Assembly (NCBI RefSeq): GCF_000826655.1
Contig: NZ_JXJO01000004.1
Span: 124,001 to 188,000, forward strand
Length of the DNA stretch: 64,000 bases
From: Psychroserpens damuponensis
Lineage (GTDB): Bacteria; Bacteroidota; Bacteroidia; Flavobacteriales; Flavobacteriaceae
Reading direction: 5' to 3'
In this document: positions 25,402-35,700 of the stretch, piece by piece
Layout: each line of letters starts with the position of its first letter
Numbering within the stretch: position 1 is the stretch's first letter
Notes under the pieces: generated by a model
The model's input: the letters and a program-made list of their open reading frames with translations, nothing else
What the model was told of the DNA's origin: nothing
Databases searched by the model: none
Program-made: the position numbers and the translations under genes

Positions 25402-26211
25402 TCAGTTAAAACTCCAATATTTATAGCTACTAGAAGCCTCTAATCTATCCTCTAAACTATCCTCTAATTCTGCAAAAAAGTCAATACCAGTTAGCGCTTC
25501 AACCTTGTCAACCGATACCACAAATTTATAAAGCGGTTGTTTAGAATTCTCATGAGGCATTAAAAAAGCAATCATTTTAGTTTTACCAGTATTATTATCA
25601 ATGAGCACTTTATAGAATTGATTAGGAACACTTACTTCTTCTTCACCTATGGTTTTCATATTTCCTTTTAAAATACCACCTGTGATCACAAAAACACCAT
25701 CATATTTACTTGCCCAATATCTTACTTTTTGCTCAAGCGAATTCCAAACTCCTGCATTAAAATTATGTTGTTGCGGACTAATATTACTTGTTAAAAAAGT
25801 CTCATCATGTGCTTTTTGACTGTACTTTCTATCGCCTGCAGGACATAAATGTCCGCGATCATATCCAGATTTTTTATAGTTTTTCCAATGTGCTGCTCCA
25901 GTTTTTACAGCTTTATCAATTTCAAAATATGGCCTTTTAAAATTGGTACTAGATAAATGTGATTTTTTCAGCTCATAAGCTACCCATTCTGGTTGTTCAT
26001 GAGGTTCACTGTATGATAATGAGTAGCCTTCATGATGCACAATTTGCCCAGTTGTACTTGTTGGTAAAAAGTATTCGTTGGTATTCGTTTTTACGTTTGC
26101 TCCCTCTTCAATAATCTCGTTAGTTTCTTCTACTTTAAGAAAATGTTCGTAACCATAAACTCCAAAAATGATGAGAATTGCTATTACAGAATAGAGTGTT
26201 TTTTTAGTCAT
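25402..26211 (-). CDS. Secreted DNA/RNA non-specific endonuclease (NUC1/NucA family)
   Basis: The 269-residue protein has an N-terminal hydrophobic signal or anchor (residues 5-22) and the beta-beta-alpha metal nuclease core. The catalytic motif is in YDRGHLCPAGDRKYS (DRGH, about residues 124-127), and the metal-binding asparagine lies in SNISPQQHNFNAGVWNSLE. It cuts DNA and RNA without sequence preference, in the periplasm or outside the cell. Its ATG (26209-26211) shares one base with the stop of the upstream phosphatase gene, so the two are translationally coupled. Confidence 0.92.
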   Translation of the reverse strand: MTKKTLYSVIAILIIFGVYGYEHFLKVEETNEIIEEGANVKTNTNEYFLPTSTTGQIVHHEGYSLSYSEPHEQPEWVAYELKKSHLSSTNFKRPYFEIDKAVKTGAAHWKNYKKSGYDRGHLCPAGDRKYSQKAHDETFLTSNISPQQHNFNAGVWNSLEQKVRYWASKYDGVFVITGGILKGNMKTIGEEEVSVPNQFYKVLIDNNTGKTKMIAFLMPHENSKQPLYKFVVSVDKVEALTGIDFFAELEDSLEDRLEASSSYKYWSFN

Positions 26212-27863
26212 TACTTCTGGATTACAAATCCTAAAGGTCGTCCTGTTGCTGCATTAGGAAAACTAATCCCTAAAAGTGCAGAGATTGTTGGAGCAATATC
26301 TGGAATTACTGTTTTATCATACGTTTCTCCTTTATTAATCCCTTTTCCGAAGAACAATAAAGGAACATGTGTATCGTAATTTAAACCGCTTCCATGTGTA
26401 GAACCTGTTTTACCATAAGAAATATATGCAGGATCTGCTACTAAAATAATATCTCCAGATCGTTTTTGGTTATACCCATTTTGCAATAAGGATTCGATAC
26501 CAGTTGTAAAGTTAGAAGTAGTCATGGTATGAGCCGAAAACACTTTTTCTACATGTGCATAATTAATTAACTCATTAACCATTGTTTCTTGCACGTCATT
26601 AATATTCAAACCGAGGCTATCAATATATTTTCGGTTTAAAAATATTTGATCATTACTAACGTTCTCAATAAAATCTGAGGATTTAAATTTTGTATTTAGA
26701 TAATCTGTAAAACGTGTTCTAGTTTCTTTATTGTTTAAATAACCAGATGGGATTTTCATAGATTGTAAAAACGATGGCACCTCTACAGCACCATGATCTG
26801 CAGTTAGGAAAACGGTATAATTACCTTCTCCAACTTGCGAATCTAAGAATTTTAAAAATCGTTCTATATCTTTATCTAAGCGTATGTAAGTATCTTCAAT
26901 TTCTTTAGAGCTAACTCCAAAATTATGACCTACATAATCGGTTGATGAATAACTTAGGGTTAGTACATCTGTAATATCATCTTGTCCTAATTGCTCACCT
27001 TTTATGGCTGCTATAGCAAAATCTGTAGTTAGAGAATTTCCGTAGGGAGTCGCTTTTAAGATATCAAACCCACGATTATTAGCTGCTAATTGTTCTAAAT
27101 CATAAGGAAATGTTGCTTTGTCTTTACCTTTAAAACCGCCTTCAAATGTATTTTCGTCGGTGCCGCTTTCTGTATAAGTTTCAATATCGTAATACGTATC
27201 CCAAACTTTCAAATAAGATTCTGCGGTATTTGACGTATTAAATTCTGAAACCCATTTTGGGAGTTCATTTCTATAAAATGTGCTCGTTATCCAAACACCT
27301 TCTTCTCTTCCATGAAACCAATATGCAGCATTTGCGGTATGACCTGCAGGTAAAATTGCACCTCTATCTTTTAGAGAAATCCCTATTGTTTTTCCATGCA
27401 TTTGGGTAAATAATCGGTTCTCATCTGCGAAGCTTGTTGTTTTCATTCTATGAGGAGACATTTGGCCTGCGTCATCTTGAGTTCCAACAGATGACACATT
27501 AGAATCTCCTGCACAGTAAACCATGCTTTTAATTTCTTTATCATACCAATTATTACCAATAATACCATGATTTTTTGGTGTAGTACCTGTATAAACTGAA
27601 GCATGTCCTGGACCTGTATAGGTTGGGATATAATTAAAATGGTTGTTCTTGCAGTTAAAACCTTGGTTTATCATACGTTTAAAGCCGCCATCACTATATT
27701 TATTTTCAAATCTTGTGAGATAATCATAACGCATTTGATCTACAACTATTCCAACTACTAATTTTGGATTAGTGTCTTCTATTTTTTCTTCGGAAATAGG
27801 CTTTTGAGCATTACATGATGTTATTATCATTAGCACAAAAAGGCACTTAATTACTATTTTCAT
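26211..27863 (-). CDS. PafA-like alkaline phosphatase, lipoprotein
   Basis: The 550-residue protein begins with a lipoprotein signal (MIITSC, cysteine about residue 17). The alkaline phosphatase fold follows: metal aspartate in GIVVDQMRYDYL, nucleophile threonine in TYTGPGHASVYTG, asparagine in GNNWYD and the K-x-R pair in SLKDRGAILPAG, the pattern known from PafA of Elizabethkingia/Chryseobacterium. Late metal sites are TADHGAVEVPS and DTHVPLLFFG. It hydrolyses phosphate monoesters at the cell surface or in the periplasm. The coupled nuclease gene suggests joint scavenging of phosphate from nucleic acids (inference). Confidence 0.88.
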   Translation of the reverse strand: MKIVIKCLFVLMIITSCNAQKPISEEKIEDTNPKLVVGIVVDQMRYDYLTRFENKYSDGGFKRMINQGFNCKNNHFNYIPTYTGPGHASVYTGTTPKNHGIIGNNWYDKEIKSMVYCAGDSNVSSVGTQDDAGQMSPHRMKTTSFADENRLFTQMHGKTIGISLKDRGAILPAGHTANAAYWFHGREEGVWITSTFYRNELPKWVSEFNTSNTAESYLKVWDTYYDIETYTESGTDENTFEGGFKGKDKATFPYDLEQLAANNRGFDILKATPYGNSLTTDFAIAAIKGEQLGQDDITDVLTLSYSSTDYVGHNFGVSSKEIEDTYIRLDKDIERFLKFLDSQVGEGNYTVFLTADHGAVEVPSFLQSMKIPSGYLNNKETRTRFTDYLNTKFKSSDFIENVSNDQIFLNRKYIDSLGLNINDVQETMVNELINYAHVEKVFSAHTMTTSNFTTGIESLLQNGYNQKRSGDIILVADPAYISYGKTGSTHGSGLNYDTHVPLLFFGKGINKGETYDKTVIPDIAPTISALLGISFPNAATGRPLGFVIQK

Positions 27864-28053
27864 AAGCTTATTTGGATTGTTTTATTGATCTCGTTAGGAC
27901 CCATTTTTTGAGAATTAGTTCTTTATAAATACACCTCATAAACGACTGATTGGTTTATAAGATTCAAAAATACTGAATTTAGTTTATCATCTTTTTACTT
28001 TAACGTTAAATAAGTGTCTCTAATTTTTTACTTTTACCATAACAAATTTTACT

Positions 28054-28794
28054 ATGTCATACCTTCATAATATTGGTGCTTATTTTATAATGATTGCCGA
28101 AATGTTTCCTAAACCTACCAAATGGTCTGTTATGCGTACGTTGATATTAAAAGATATTGACGATTTAATAATTGGATCTTTAGGTATCGTTGCATTTATA
28201 TCGTTTTTTGTTGGAGGTGTTGTTACTATTCAAACGGCATTAAATATTGACAACCCATTAATCCCAAAGTATCTTATTGGTTTTGCTACAAGGCAATCTA
28301 TAATTTTAGAATTTGCACCTACTTTTATTTCTATAATTATGGCTGGTAAAGTAGGTTCGTTTATAACATCTAGTATTGGTACCATGCGAGTTACAGAGCA
28401 AATTGATGCTTTAGAAGTTATGGGTATAAATGCTCTAAACTACCTTGTGTTTCCTAAATTTATTGCCTTGATGCTATATCCTTTTGTTATTTCTATTGCT
28501 ATGTTTTTAGGAATTTTAGGCGGAATGGCTGCCGTTATATTTGGTGGTTTTGGGACTTTAGAGGATTTTATTACAGGTATTCAAATGGATTTTATTCCTT
28601 TTCATATCATTTACGCGTTTATTAAAACATTTGTATTTGCTTTTCTATTAGCAACAATACCTTCGTTTTATGGATTTTATATGAAAGGTGGAGCGCTTGA
28701 AGTTGGTAAAGCGAGTACAAAATCATTTGTTTGGACAAGTGTTGTTATTATACTTCTTAACTATATATTAACTCAACTCCTACTTAGCAAATGA
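28054..28794 (+). CDS. mlaE: MlaE-type ABC transporter permease
   Basis: The 246-residue permease has the MlaE/YrbE features: five or six helices, the central EFAPTFISIIMAGKVGSFI and the IGTMRVTEQIDALEVMGIN motif. With the overlapping ATPase gene it forms the inner-membrane core of a phospholipid transporter that maintains outer-membrane asymmetry. The start codon at 28054 gives MSYLHNIGAYF. The periplasmic MCE subunit (MlaD) is not next to it in this window. Confidence 0.9.
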   Translation: MSYLHNIGAYFIMIAEMFPKPTKWSVMRTLILKDIDDLIIGSLGIVAFISFFVGGVVTIQTALNIDNPLIPKYLIGFATRQSIILEFAPTFISIIMAGKVGSFITSSIGTMRVTEQIDALEVMGINALNYLVFPKFIALMLYPFVISIAMFLGILGGMAAVIFGGFGTLEDFITGIQMDFIPFHIIYAFIKTFVFAFLLATIPSFYGFYMKGGALEVGKASTKSFVWTSVVIILLNYILTQLLLSK

Positions 28795-29558
28795 TAGAAG
28801 TCAAAGACATACATAAATCATTTGGTGATGCTCATATTTTAAAGGGTATAACCACAACTTTTGAAAAAGGAAAAACGAGTTTAGTTATAGGACAAAGTGG
28901 TTCTGGAAAAACGGTATTTCTTAAATGCCTTCTAGGTCTTTTTTCTCCTGAAAAAGGAGAAATCCTTTACGATGACAAACCTTACTCTAATCTCACAGAT
29001 GACGAAAAACGTAACCTTAGAGCAGAAATAGGCATGGTATTTCAAGGGAGTGCACTTTTTGATTCCATGACCATATTAGAAAATGTGATGTTTCCTTTAC
29101 GTATGTTTACTAAACAAAGTAAGAGCGAAATGGAAGAACGCGCAGATTTTGTTTTAAAACGTGTAAATCTAGAGAATGCGCATCATAAAATGCCAAGTGA
29201 AGCTTCTGGAGGAATGCAAAAACGTGTTGCTATTGCTAGAGCTATTGTAAATAAACCTAAGTATTTATTTTGTGATGAGCCCAACTCTGGTCTAGATCCT
29301 AAAACATCAATTGTAATTGATAATTTAATTCAAGAAATTACTGACGAGTACAACATCACAACTGTAATCAACTCGCATGACATGAACTCTGTTATGGAAA
29401 TTGGTGAAAAAATTGTATTCTTAAAAGACGGACTCAAAGCATGGGAAGGCTCAAATAAAACCATCTTTAAAACCGATAATGAAGTGGTAACAGATTTTGT
29501 ATACTCTTCAGAATTATTTAAAAAAGTACGTCAAATGTATTTAGAAGAAAAAGGTTAA
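28791..29558 (+). CDS. mlaF: MlaF-type ABC transporter ATP-binding protein
   Basis: The 255-residue ATPase has Walker A GQSGSGKTVFLK, Q-loop VFQGSALFDSMTI, the family-specific signature ASGGMQKRVAIARAI (where most ABC proteins have LSGGQ) and Walker B YLFCDEPNSGLDP. It powers lipid transport with the permease, whose stop overlaps this start by four bases (ATGA). Its stop overlaps the convergent DUF389 gene stop by three bases. Confidence 0.92.
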   Translation: MIEVKDIHKSFGDAHILKGITTTFEKGKTSLVIGQSGSGKTVFLKCLLGLFSPEKGEILYDDKPYSNLTDDEKRNLRAEIGMVFQGSALFDSMTILENVMFPLRMFTKQSKSEMEERADFVLKRVNLENAHHKMPSEASGGMQKRVAIARAIVNKPKYLFCDEPNSGLDPKTSIVIDNLIQEITDEYNITTVINSHDMNSVMEIGEKIVFLKDGLKAWEGSNKTIFKTDNEVVTDFVYSSELFKKVRQMYLEEKG

Positions 29559-31048
29559 TTTCTTCTAATCATTACTGTATCTACTTTTAATTCATTTTTA
29601 AGCCAAACCTGTAAATCTCGCTCTTTAGCTAGAACTACACTATCGTCTAATGAAACTTTCCACCTCACATTTGCTATAGAAACGGTATCAATATTTATAA
29701 AATCCTTTGACTCTAACATTTTGGAATACCCAAAATACTCTAAATCACTAAATCTCAATTTGGTATCACGAGACAAATTAGTAAATGAAACTGTGTTAGA
29801 TGTTGTGTTTTTTGATTCAATCTGCTTGTTTAAAAGAGTAATACTGCTTTTCAAATCTTCAACCTGTTCTTGTAGTCCAGTAATAATAAGATCTTTTTGA
29901 TCTAGGTCTCGAATAGCTCTATCATAAGCATCAGAGATTTTATCAATACCTCTACTCTTATTACCTTTAATGTCTAATTCAAAGTCTTTTATTTTATCAT
30001 ATTTTTTTATTTCATTTTTCAAATCTGCAATAGTTGCGTCAGACACTTCACCATTAAAGTATAAGGAAATTGTATGCTCTTCCCAATGTGGAATTGCATC
30101 CTGAAACCAAAGCTCACGATTAGACTCAACCTCATCATTAATAAACGAATTATAATCATTTTCTAAGCCACTATCTTTAAGGACTTTTAAAAATGTAATT
30201 GTAGGATAAATCATTACAACAATGGCAACAAGAGCCGCAAATCTAGCTGTTCTTCTTCGCTTAGCCGAATTAGCGTATTTAAGCATAGGAAACCTTAATA
30301 GCTTTAACACTATAAAGGTTGCTAATGCAATGAAAATAGTATTTATGGTAAATAAATTCATGGCTCCTAAAAAGTAAGCCCAATTTCCAATTGCCAAGCC
30401 ATAACCAGCTGTACAAAGTGGAGGCATTAATGCTGTTGCAATGGCAACACCAAATATTACAGAGGCGATTGTTCCTTTTTTGGTTCGGGCAATAATTAGC
30501 GCTAATCCACCAAAAAATGCAATCAATACATCTCTAATATCTGGACTAACACGTCCTAGGAGTTCTGATGTATCGTTACTTAAAGGAAAGAAATAGAAAA
30601 ACAAAAATGCTGTTAACAAACTCAGCACAATCATTGTGATTAAGTTTATTAATGACCTCTTTAGGGTATCAATATCATTAATGGCAATGGATAAACCAAC
30701 ACCTAATATTGGTCCCATAAGCGGAGAAATTAACATGGCTCCAATAACAACTGCAGGAGAATCTGCGTTTAATCCAACCGAAGCCACCATTATAGAACAA
30801 ACTAAAATCCAAGCGGTTGCACCTTTAAAAGGCACATCTCCTTTTATAGCTTGTATCGTCGCATCACGATCAGTATCGTCTCTAAAGTCTAAAAGTTCAT
30901 TTAAAAAAGTGGTAATACTTTTCCATAAACCTTGAGCATCTTTTTTAACAGCCTCCTTTTTTTCTTCTACAGCATTCTCTTTATTCATCTCATTAGTAGA
31001 CTGCTGATTTACTTTTTCAGAAAAATTGAATTTATTCTCTTCACTCAT
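29555..31048 (-). CDS. DUF389 (TIGR00341) membrane protein
   Basis: The 497-residue protein has an acidic and polar N-terminus of about 75 residues. A hydrophobic block of six or seven helices follows (about 75-280), containing ADSPAVVIGAMLISPLMGPI and the GVAIATALMPPLCTAGYGLA motif, which define the DUF389/TIGR00341 family. A C-terminal soluble part of about 200 residues has a coiled-coil stretch (DLIITGLQEQVEDLKSSI). The family has no agreed function; transport or signalling has been proposed. The coiled-coil tail and the EEKK-rich N-terminus are additions to the core domain. Confidence 0.88.
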   Translation of the reverse strand: MSEENKFNFSEKVNQQSTNEMNKENAVEEKKEAVKKDAQGLWKSITTFLNELLDFRDDTDRDATIQAIKGDVPFKGATAWILVCSIMVASVGLNADSPAVVIGAMLISPLMGPILGVGLSIAINDIDTLKRSLINLITMIVLSLLTAFLFFYFFPLSNDTSELLGRVSPDIRDVLIAFFGGLALIIARTKKGTIASVIFGVAIATALMPPLCTAGYGLAIGNWAYFLGAMNLFTINTIFIALATFIVLKLLRFPMLKYANSAKRRRTARFAALVAIVVMIYPTITFLKVLKDSGLENDYNSFINDEVESNRELWFQDAIPHWEEHTISLYFNGEVSDATIADLKNEIKKYDKIKDFELDIKGNKSRGIDKISDAYDRAIRDLDQKDLIITGLQEQVEDLKSSITLLNKQIESKNTTSNTVSFTNLSRDTKLRFSDLEYFGYSKMLESKDFINIDTVSIANVRWKVSLDDSVVLAKERDLQVWLKNELKVDTVMIRRN

Positions 31049-31051
31049 ATT

Positions 31052-32134
31052 TTAACCATAATTCTCCCCAAATTTAGTTTTAACATTTTGGAGGACTTTT
31101 TTAATATCTTGTTCTTTTGCCTTTGGAAAGATAAGCAAAACTTCGTCTTTATCAACAATAATATAATCTTGTAATCCGTCTACAACAACAACTTTATCTG
31201 CTTGTGTTCTTATCATATTACCAGACGCATCTTCGGTAAGCGTTTTAGCATTTACTACAGCATTTCCTTCAGGATCTTTATCTAATTTATCATATAAACT
31301 TCCCCAAGTACCAAGATCGTTCCAATCAAATGTAGCAGGAATTACGAATACATTTTGAGATTGTTCCATGAGTGCATAATCTACAGAAATGTTTTCAGCC
31401 TTTCCATAATTATCTTTTATAAAATCGTCCTCAAATTCGGTATTATAGACGGCAATTCCAGATTCAAAAAGACTAAATAATTCAGGTTGATTTGTTTTAA
31501 AAGCCTTTACCACACTTTTTGCGCTCCACATAAAAATGCCAGCATTCCATAAAAAATTCCCTTGATCTATAAAGGTTTTAGCTGTTTCATAATCTGGTTT
31601 CTCTCTAAATTGATGAACCGGCTTAATATTGTCTTTAGAAGATTTATCATACTCAATATATCCATAACCTGTATTAGGAAACGTTGGTTGTATTCCTAAT
31701 GTCATTAAAGCATCATTTTTTGAGCAATAATCAAAGGCTTGCTTCACATTAGCGGTAAAGGCATCTTCATCCTCAATCCAGTGATCACTAGGAGCCACAA
31801 TCATTACCGCATCTTCATTTTCTTTTTGGATTTTTAAGGCAGCATATAAAATACAAGGTGCAGTATTTCGCATATCTGGTTCTAAAACCACTTGACGTTT
31901 AGTCACTTCTGGTAACTGTTGAAAAACCAAATCATTATAGCGCTCATTTGTTAAAATGAAAATGTTTTCTTTTGGGATAACATTTGCTAATCTATTAAAC
32001 GTTTTTTGGATTAAAGTATCACCTGTTCCTAACATATCATGAAATTGCTTAGGAAAATCCTGCGTACTTACTGGCCAAAATCTAGACCCTACTCCACCTG
32101 CCATTAATATGGCGTAATTGTTTTTATTTTGCAT
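31052..32134 (-). CDS. manC: Mannose-1-phosphate guanylyltransferase
   Basis: The 360-residue protein begins AILMAGGVGSRFWPVS with PKQF soon after, the nucleotidyltransferase signature. FREKPDYETAKTFI and GNFLWNAGIFMWS are the sugar-phosphate motifs. It makes GDP-mannose from mannose-1-phosphate and GTP for surface polysaccharides and glycoproteins. The phosphomannose isomerase domain found in bifunctional enzymes is absent, which is normal for the short Bacteroidota form. It lies three bases upstream of the DUF389 gene and 23 bases downstream of the SprT-like gene. Confidence 0.93.
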   Translation of the reverse strand: MQNKNNYAILMAGGVGSRFWPVSTQDFPKQFHDMLGTGDTLIQKTFNRLANVIPKENIFILTNERYNDLVFQQLPEVTKRQVVLEPDMRNTAPCILYAALKIQKENEDAVMIVAPSDHWIEDEDAFTANVKQAFDYCSKNDALMTLGIQPTFPNTGYGYIEYDKSSKDNIKPVHQFREKPDYETAKTFIDQGNFLWNAGIFMWSAKSVVKAFKTNQPELFSLFESGIAVYNTEFEDDFIKDNYGKAENISVDYALMEQSQNVFVIPATFDWNDLGTWGSLYDKLDKDPEGNAVVNAKTLTEDASGNMIRTQADKVVVVDGLQDYIIVDKDEVLLIFPKAKEQDIKKVLQNVKTKFGENYG

Positions 32135-32157
32135 AAGTTTAGTTTCTATTTAAGTTT

Positions 32158-32766
32158 TTAAACGTCGCCCAAGCTAAGTAAATCAACCTCTACATTAGCA
32201 TTAAACAAATATATTTTGCCTGATTTAAGCTCAACACATTCATAGCGTGTTCTTCTTTTTTTGCCTTTTTCGAATACTCTTCCGTTGTATATTTTAAAAG
32301 CTTGACCCAAAGGTACTTCAAATATATAAGTTTTATTGTTGGGTTCGTCGAATTGCTTTAATGCGTAGGCGAGATTAACATCTGTATCGCTGGATGCTTT
32401 TGGGTTTTTAAAATGTTGTGCCAGTAATGGTAAAATTTCCGAAGGAAAAATATCTGGATTTATAAATGGCAACATGATATGCTGAAATGTGCGTTTCCAT
32501 TCTAATCCGTGAGGTTTGATGGATCTTCCGTAGTTTTTATAAGCTTCAAAATGTGCAATTTCGTGAATCAATGTGATTAGAAACCTATAAGAATTTAAAT
32601 TAGAATTTACGGTGATTTGGTGATTTCCGTTAGGCAAACGTCTATAATCTCCGTGTCTAGTTTTGCGTTCGCTTTTTATTTTGACGGTTAATTTATCATC
32701 ATATAGTAGTTCTGTAATTTTTGGGATAGCCTTTTCAGGAATATACTCTAAAAGTGTGCTGTGCAT
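32158..32766 (-). CDS. SprT-like putative zinc metalloprotein
   Basis: The 202-residue protein contains TLIHEIAHFEAYKNYG with the H-E-x-x-H zinc site (about residues 70-74). KPHGLEWKRTFQHIM provides the further conserved histidine and aromatic residues of the SprT-like domain. The C-terminus has a small zinc-ribbon-like zone without cysteines (RVFEKGKKRRTRYECVEL, one cysteine only). It is cytosolic, with no signal. The activity of bacterial SprT proteins is unknown; eukaryotic relatives degrade DNA-protein crosslinks. It is separated from the haloperoxidase gene by eight bases. Confidence 0.85.
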   Translation of the reverse strand: MHSTLLEYIPEKAIPKITELLYDDKLTVKIKSERKTRHGDYRRLPNGNHQITVNSNLNSYRFLITLIHEIAHFEAYKNYGRSIKPHGLEWKRTFQHIMLPFINPDIFPSEILPLLAQHFKNPKASSDTDVNLAYALKQFDEPNNKTYIFEVPLGQAFKIYNGRVFEKGKKRRTRYECVELKSGKIYLFNANVEVDLLSLGDV

Positions 32767-32774
32767 ATAAATAA

Positions 32775-35700
32775 TTAACTCTTAATAATTAAAAGTTGTG
32801 ATGTTGCATTAATATTTAAAAAATACAATCCTGCTGCGGTTGCATTAGGTAAGACGACTTTAGTTACACGACCAAACTCATTAAATTCTGTCTTGAGAAT
32901 AGCAACTTGTCTGCCTCTAATATCAAAGATAGTAATATTGTCATCATGATTAGAATTTGTAATAAACACTTCTTTATTGATGACAGGATTAGGATATACA
33001 ATTTGTTTATTAGTTTCGAAAGTTGTTACATTTCCGTAGAAATAAGGAACCGCAAACGCAAATGCATCGTTTCCTACTTTTTCTCCAATTAATCGTCCGG
33101 GAATATCATCGGCAGGTGGATGAATGCCTCCCCAAATACGAGACAAACTCGTTTGATCAGAAGCATCTCTATAAGTTGCCCATTGCAATTTCACATCTAC
33201 AGAAGGACCTTGTTCAAACACTAAAAATTCATTTTTATTGGCGGTAAATTCACCTAAACCTCCCGGAAAAAAAGCACTTCCGGTTATTTTTGTTAATACT
33301 TCTGAAGCTGCTCTAGAGTATGTTGAGTGGCCAGAAACGTAACCTGCAAAAGGAGGTGTAACAAATGTTGGCCTTTGGTATGGCCACCAATTTTCGGCGA
33401 GAATCCAACCTACTCCTGCTTCATCAATAGATTCATCTTCAATATAATCTGGACCTCGCCAAGTGTATAATTTTATTTTCATGACGTTAACACCTTCGTC
33501 CCCAACTAAAGGATCGTTTTCGTCAACAATCTCAACGTAACCTTCAACTAAAGGTATTCCTGCAACATTATAATTACTTAGCGTTTCATTTGTACTTTGA
33601 CCTAAAAGTGCCATATTTCTAATTGCTGAAATTGGCCTCACATAATCATACCATCCTTTAATACTCCATGCCGAGATTGCCGAATCATGCATTGCACCTC
33701 CCAAAATAAAGTAAGACTTTACATCCCATTCTAGATCATCGAGCAGTTCTCCTTCGCCTTCAAATTTCTTTTCTAATTGTGGATGCTCATTCACATAATT
33801 TAAAATTGTAAACCAGTGTCCTGGAGGCGTTTCAGAGTCTGGTCCATCTGCCCAAAACTCTGCCAACACTCGAGCATAATCACCTCTAGGTACAATTTGC
33901 GACTCATAAGCCTGACCAGTGATTGGATTTAAAGCATGACCTTCACCAATATCACCTCCTTCTATGATGTTATAAAAATTTGGGTAGTCATCGTAACTTG
34001 TTGGAAACTGTGTAATATCTGTATTTCCAATTGAAGATGGTGAAATATCCCATAGTACGTTATCACTAGGATCTAAATGCGATCCCCAAATAGAAACCAT
34101 AGAAAACCCTAATTTATATGCATTGCTAGATGCATCAGTGTTAGTTAGATTTAAATATGGAGGATCACTAGGATCGTTATAAACCTTATATAAATCCCCT
34201 TCTCTACTATACGTTACTTGATCTTCTATAGTCATTGCAAATGGATGAACATTTCCCCATTCTGGACTTAAAAACTCAACAACTGAACCTTCTATTAAAT
34301 TTCCACTTTGATCAATGTATGTATCCAAACTTAATGCTTGCCAACGGTTAGGATCGTTCATTAAGGTTGTGGTTACAATGGCTGGTGCTAATGGTTCATT
34401 AATTGTGCTGTAATACGCATTATTAAAAGACTCTAACTCTCTTGATCCATCTCCATTTCCGTAGTTAATCATCGTCTCTGCAACAAAATTTCCTAAAGCT
34501 GCTGCATTACCAAATTGGTATAATGTAGAGACTGTATTTGTGGTCTCATAACCTAATTGCTCCATGACTAAATCAAAGAGTTGTTGTGAGGCTTCGGCAT
34601 TTGGAGAATTTTGAAAGCGGTAAGTGAGCAAACGGTACATGGCATAACTTATAGCTTTACGTCTAGAGTCTTCAATACTCTCTATTGGAGTAAATTCTAA
34701 CATTTCCGTAGAAAAATTATTAACCGTATTACCAAGAAGGTAGGGATTTGCTTCGTCATCATAAATTGCCCAAATATCATACATGGCAACACTTGTATGA
34801 AATAAGTTTCGTGCATGAACGGTTGGTCTAGCAAAATCATTTCTAATGGCTTCGAGTAAGACTTCGTTCCATAATCTTGCGATAGACACATCATCTGGCA
34901 ATTCGCTGGCACTTAATTGTACAGTATAGTTTTGAAATTGGCTATAACAATTACCATTATGTTCTCTTACACTTATGGTTCCTGTTTCATTTAAACCCCA
35001 TTTTACAGATATTGTATTGGTATTTTGACCATTAATAATCTCTCCATCAGTGACAGACCAATTTGCTGTTGATCCAATTGCAATGGGATACGTGTATGTT
35101 TCTATTCTGAAAAAACCAGAACTCGACGCTCCTGAAATTTCATTAGCATCTAGATAGATACAAGATCCATCATCTATGGTTGCTTCTGGATTATAGGAAC
35201 ACGAAAACGGATCTAGGCATCCATAAATTTTCTGGCTTGGCAAAATGTTTAAAACTGAATAACCTTGACCTTCTATTGCTAAAATGGTTGTATTAACATC
35301 TAAATTTTCATGAATTTCAACAAGGCCAGATGGCCATTTAATTTCTAGATTATCAATTTGTATATCATCAGACAATCCAAAATGAACAGCTTGCAAGCTC
35401 TGCGATAAAAAGCCAACTCCTGTATAATGTCTCACATAACTACGTTCGCTTGTACGCAATGTTAATTTTGCACCAATAGCATCTCTATTAGATACAACAC
35501 CTTGAAGGTTAACTTTAAACCAATGCAAGGTGCTTACTACGTCAAAATTGAGTAATTTATTTTCGTATAAAATAGATTGTTGATCTGAGTTGGAAATATA
35601 AACATCTAAATCACCATCATTATCATAATCCCAATCTATGGCTTCTACACTAACGGTAAGATCGTTAAAACTTAATGCCTGAGAAATATCGTCAAAGCCA

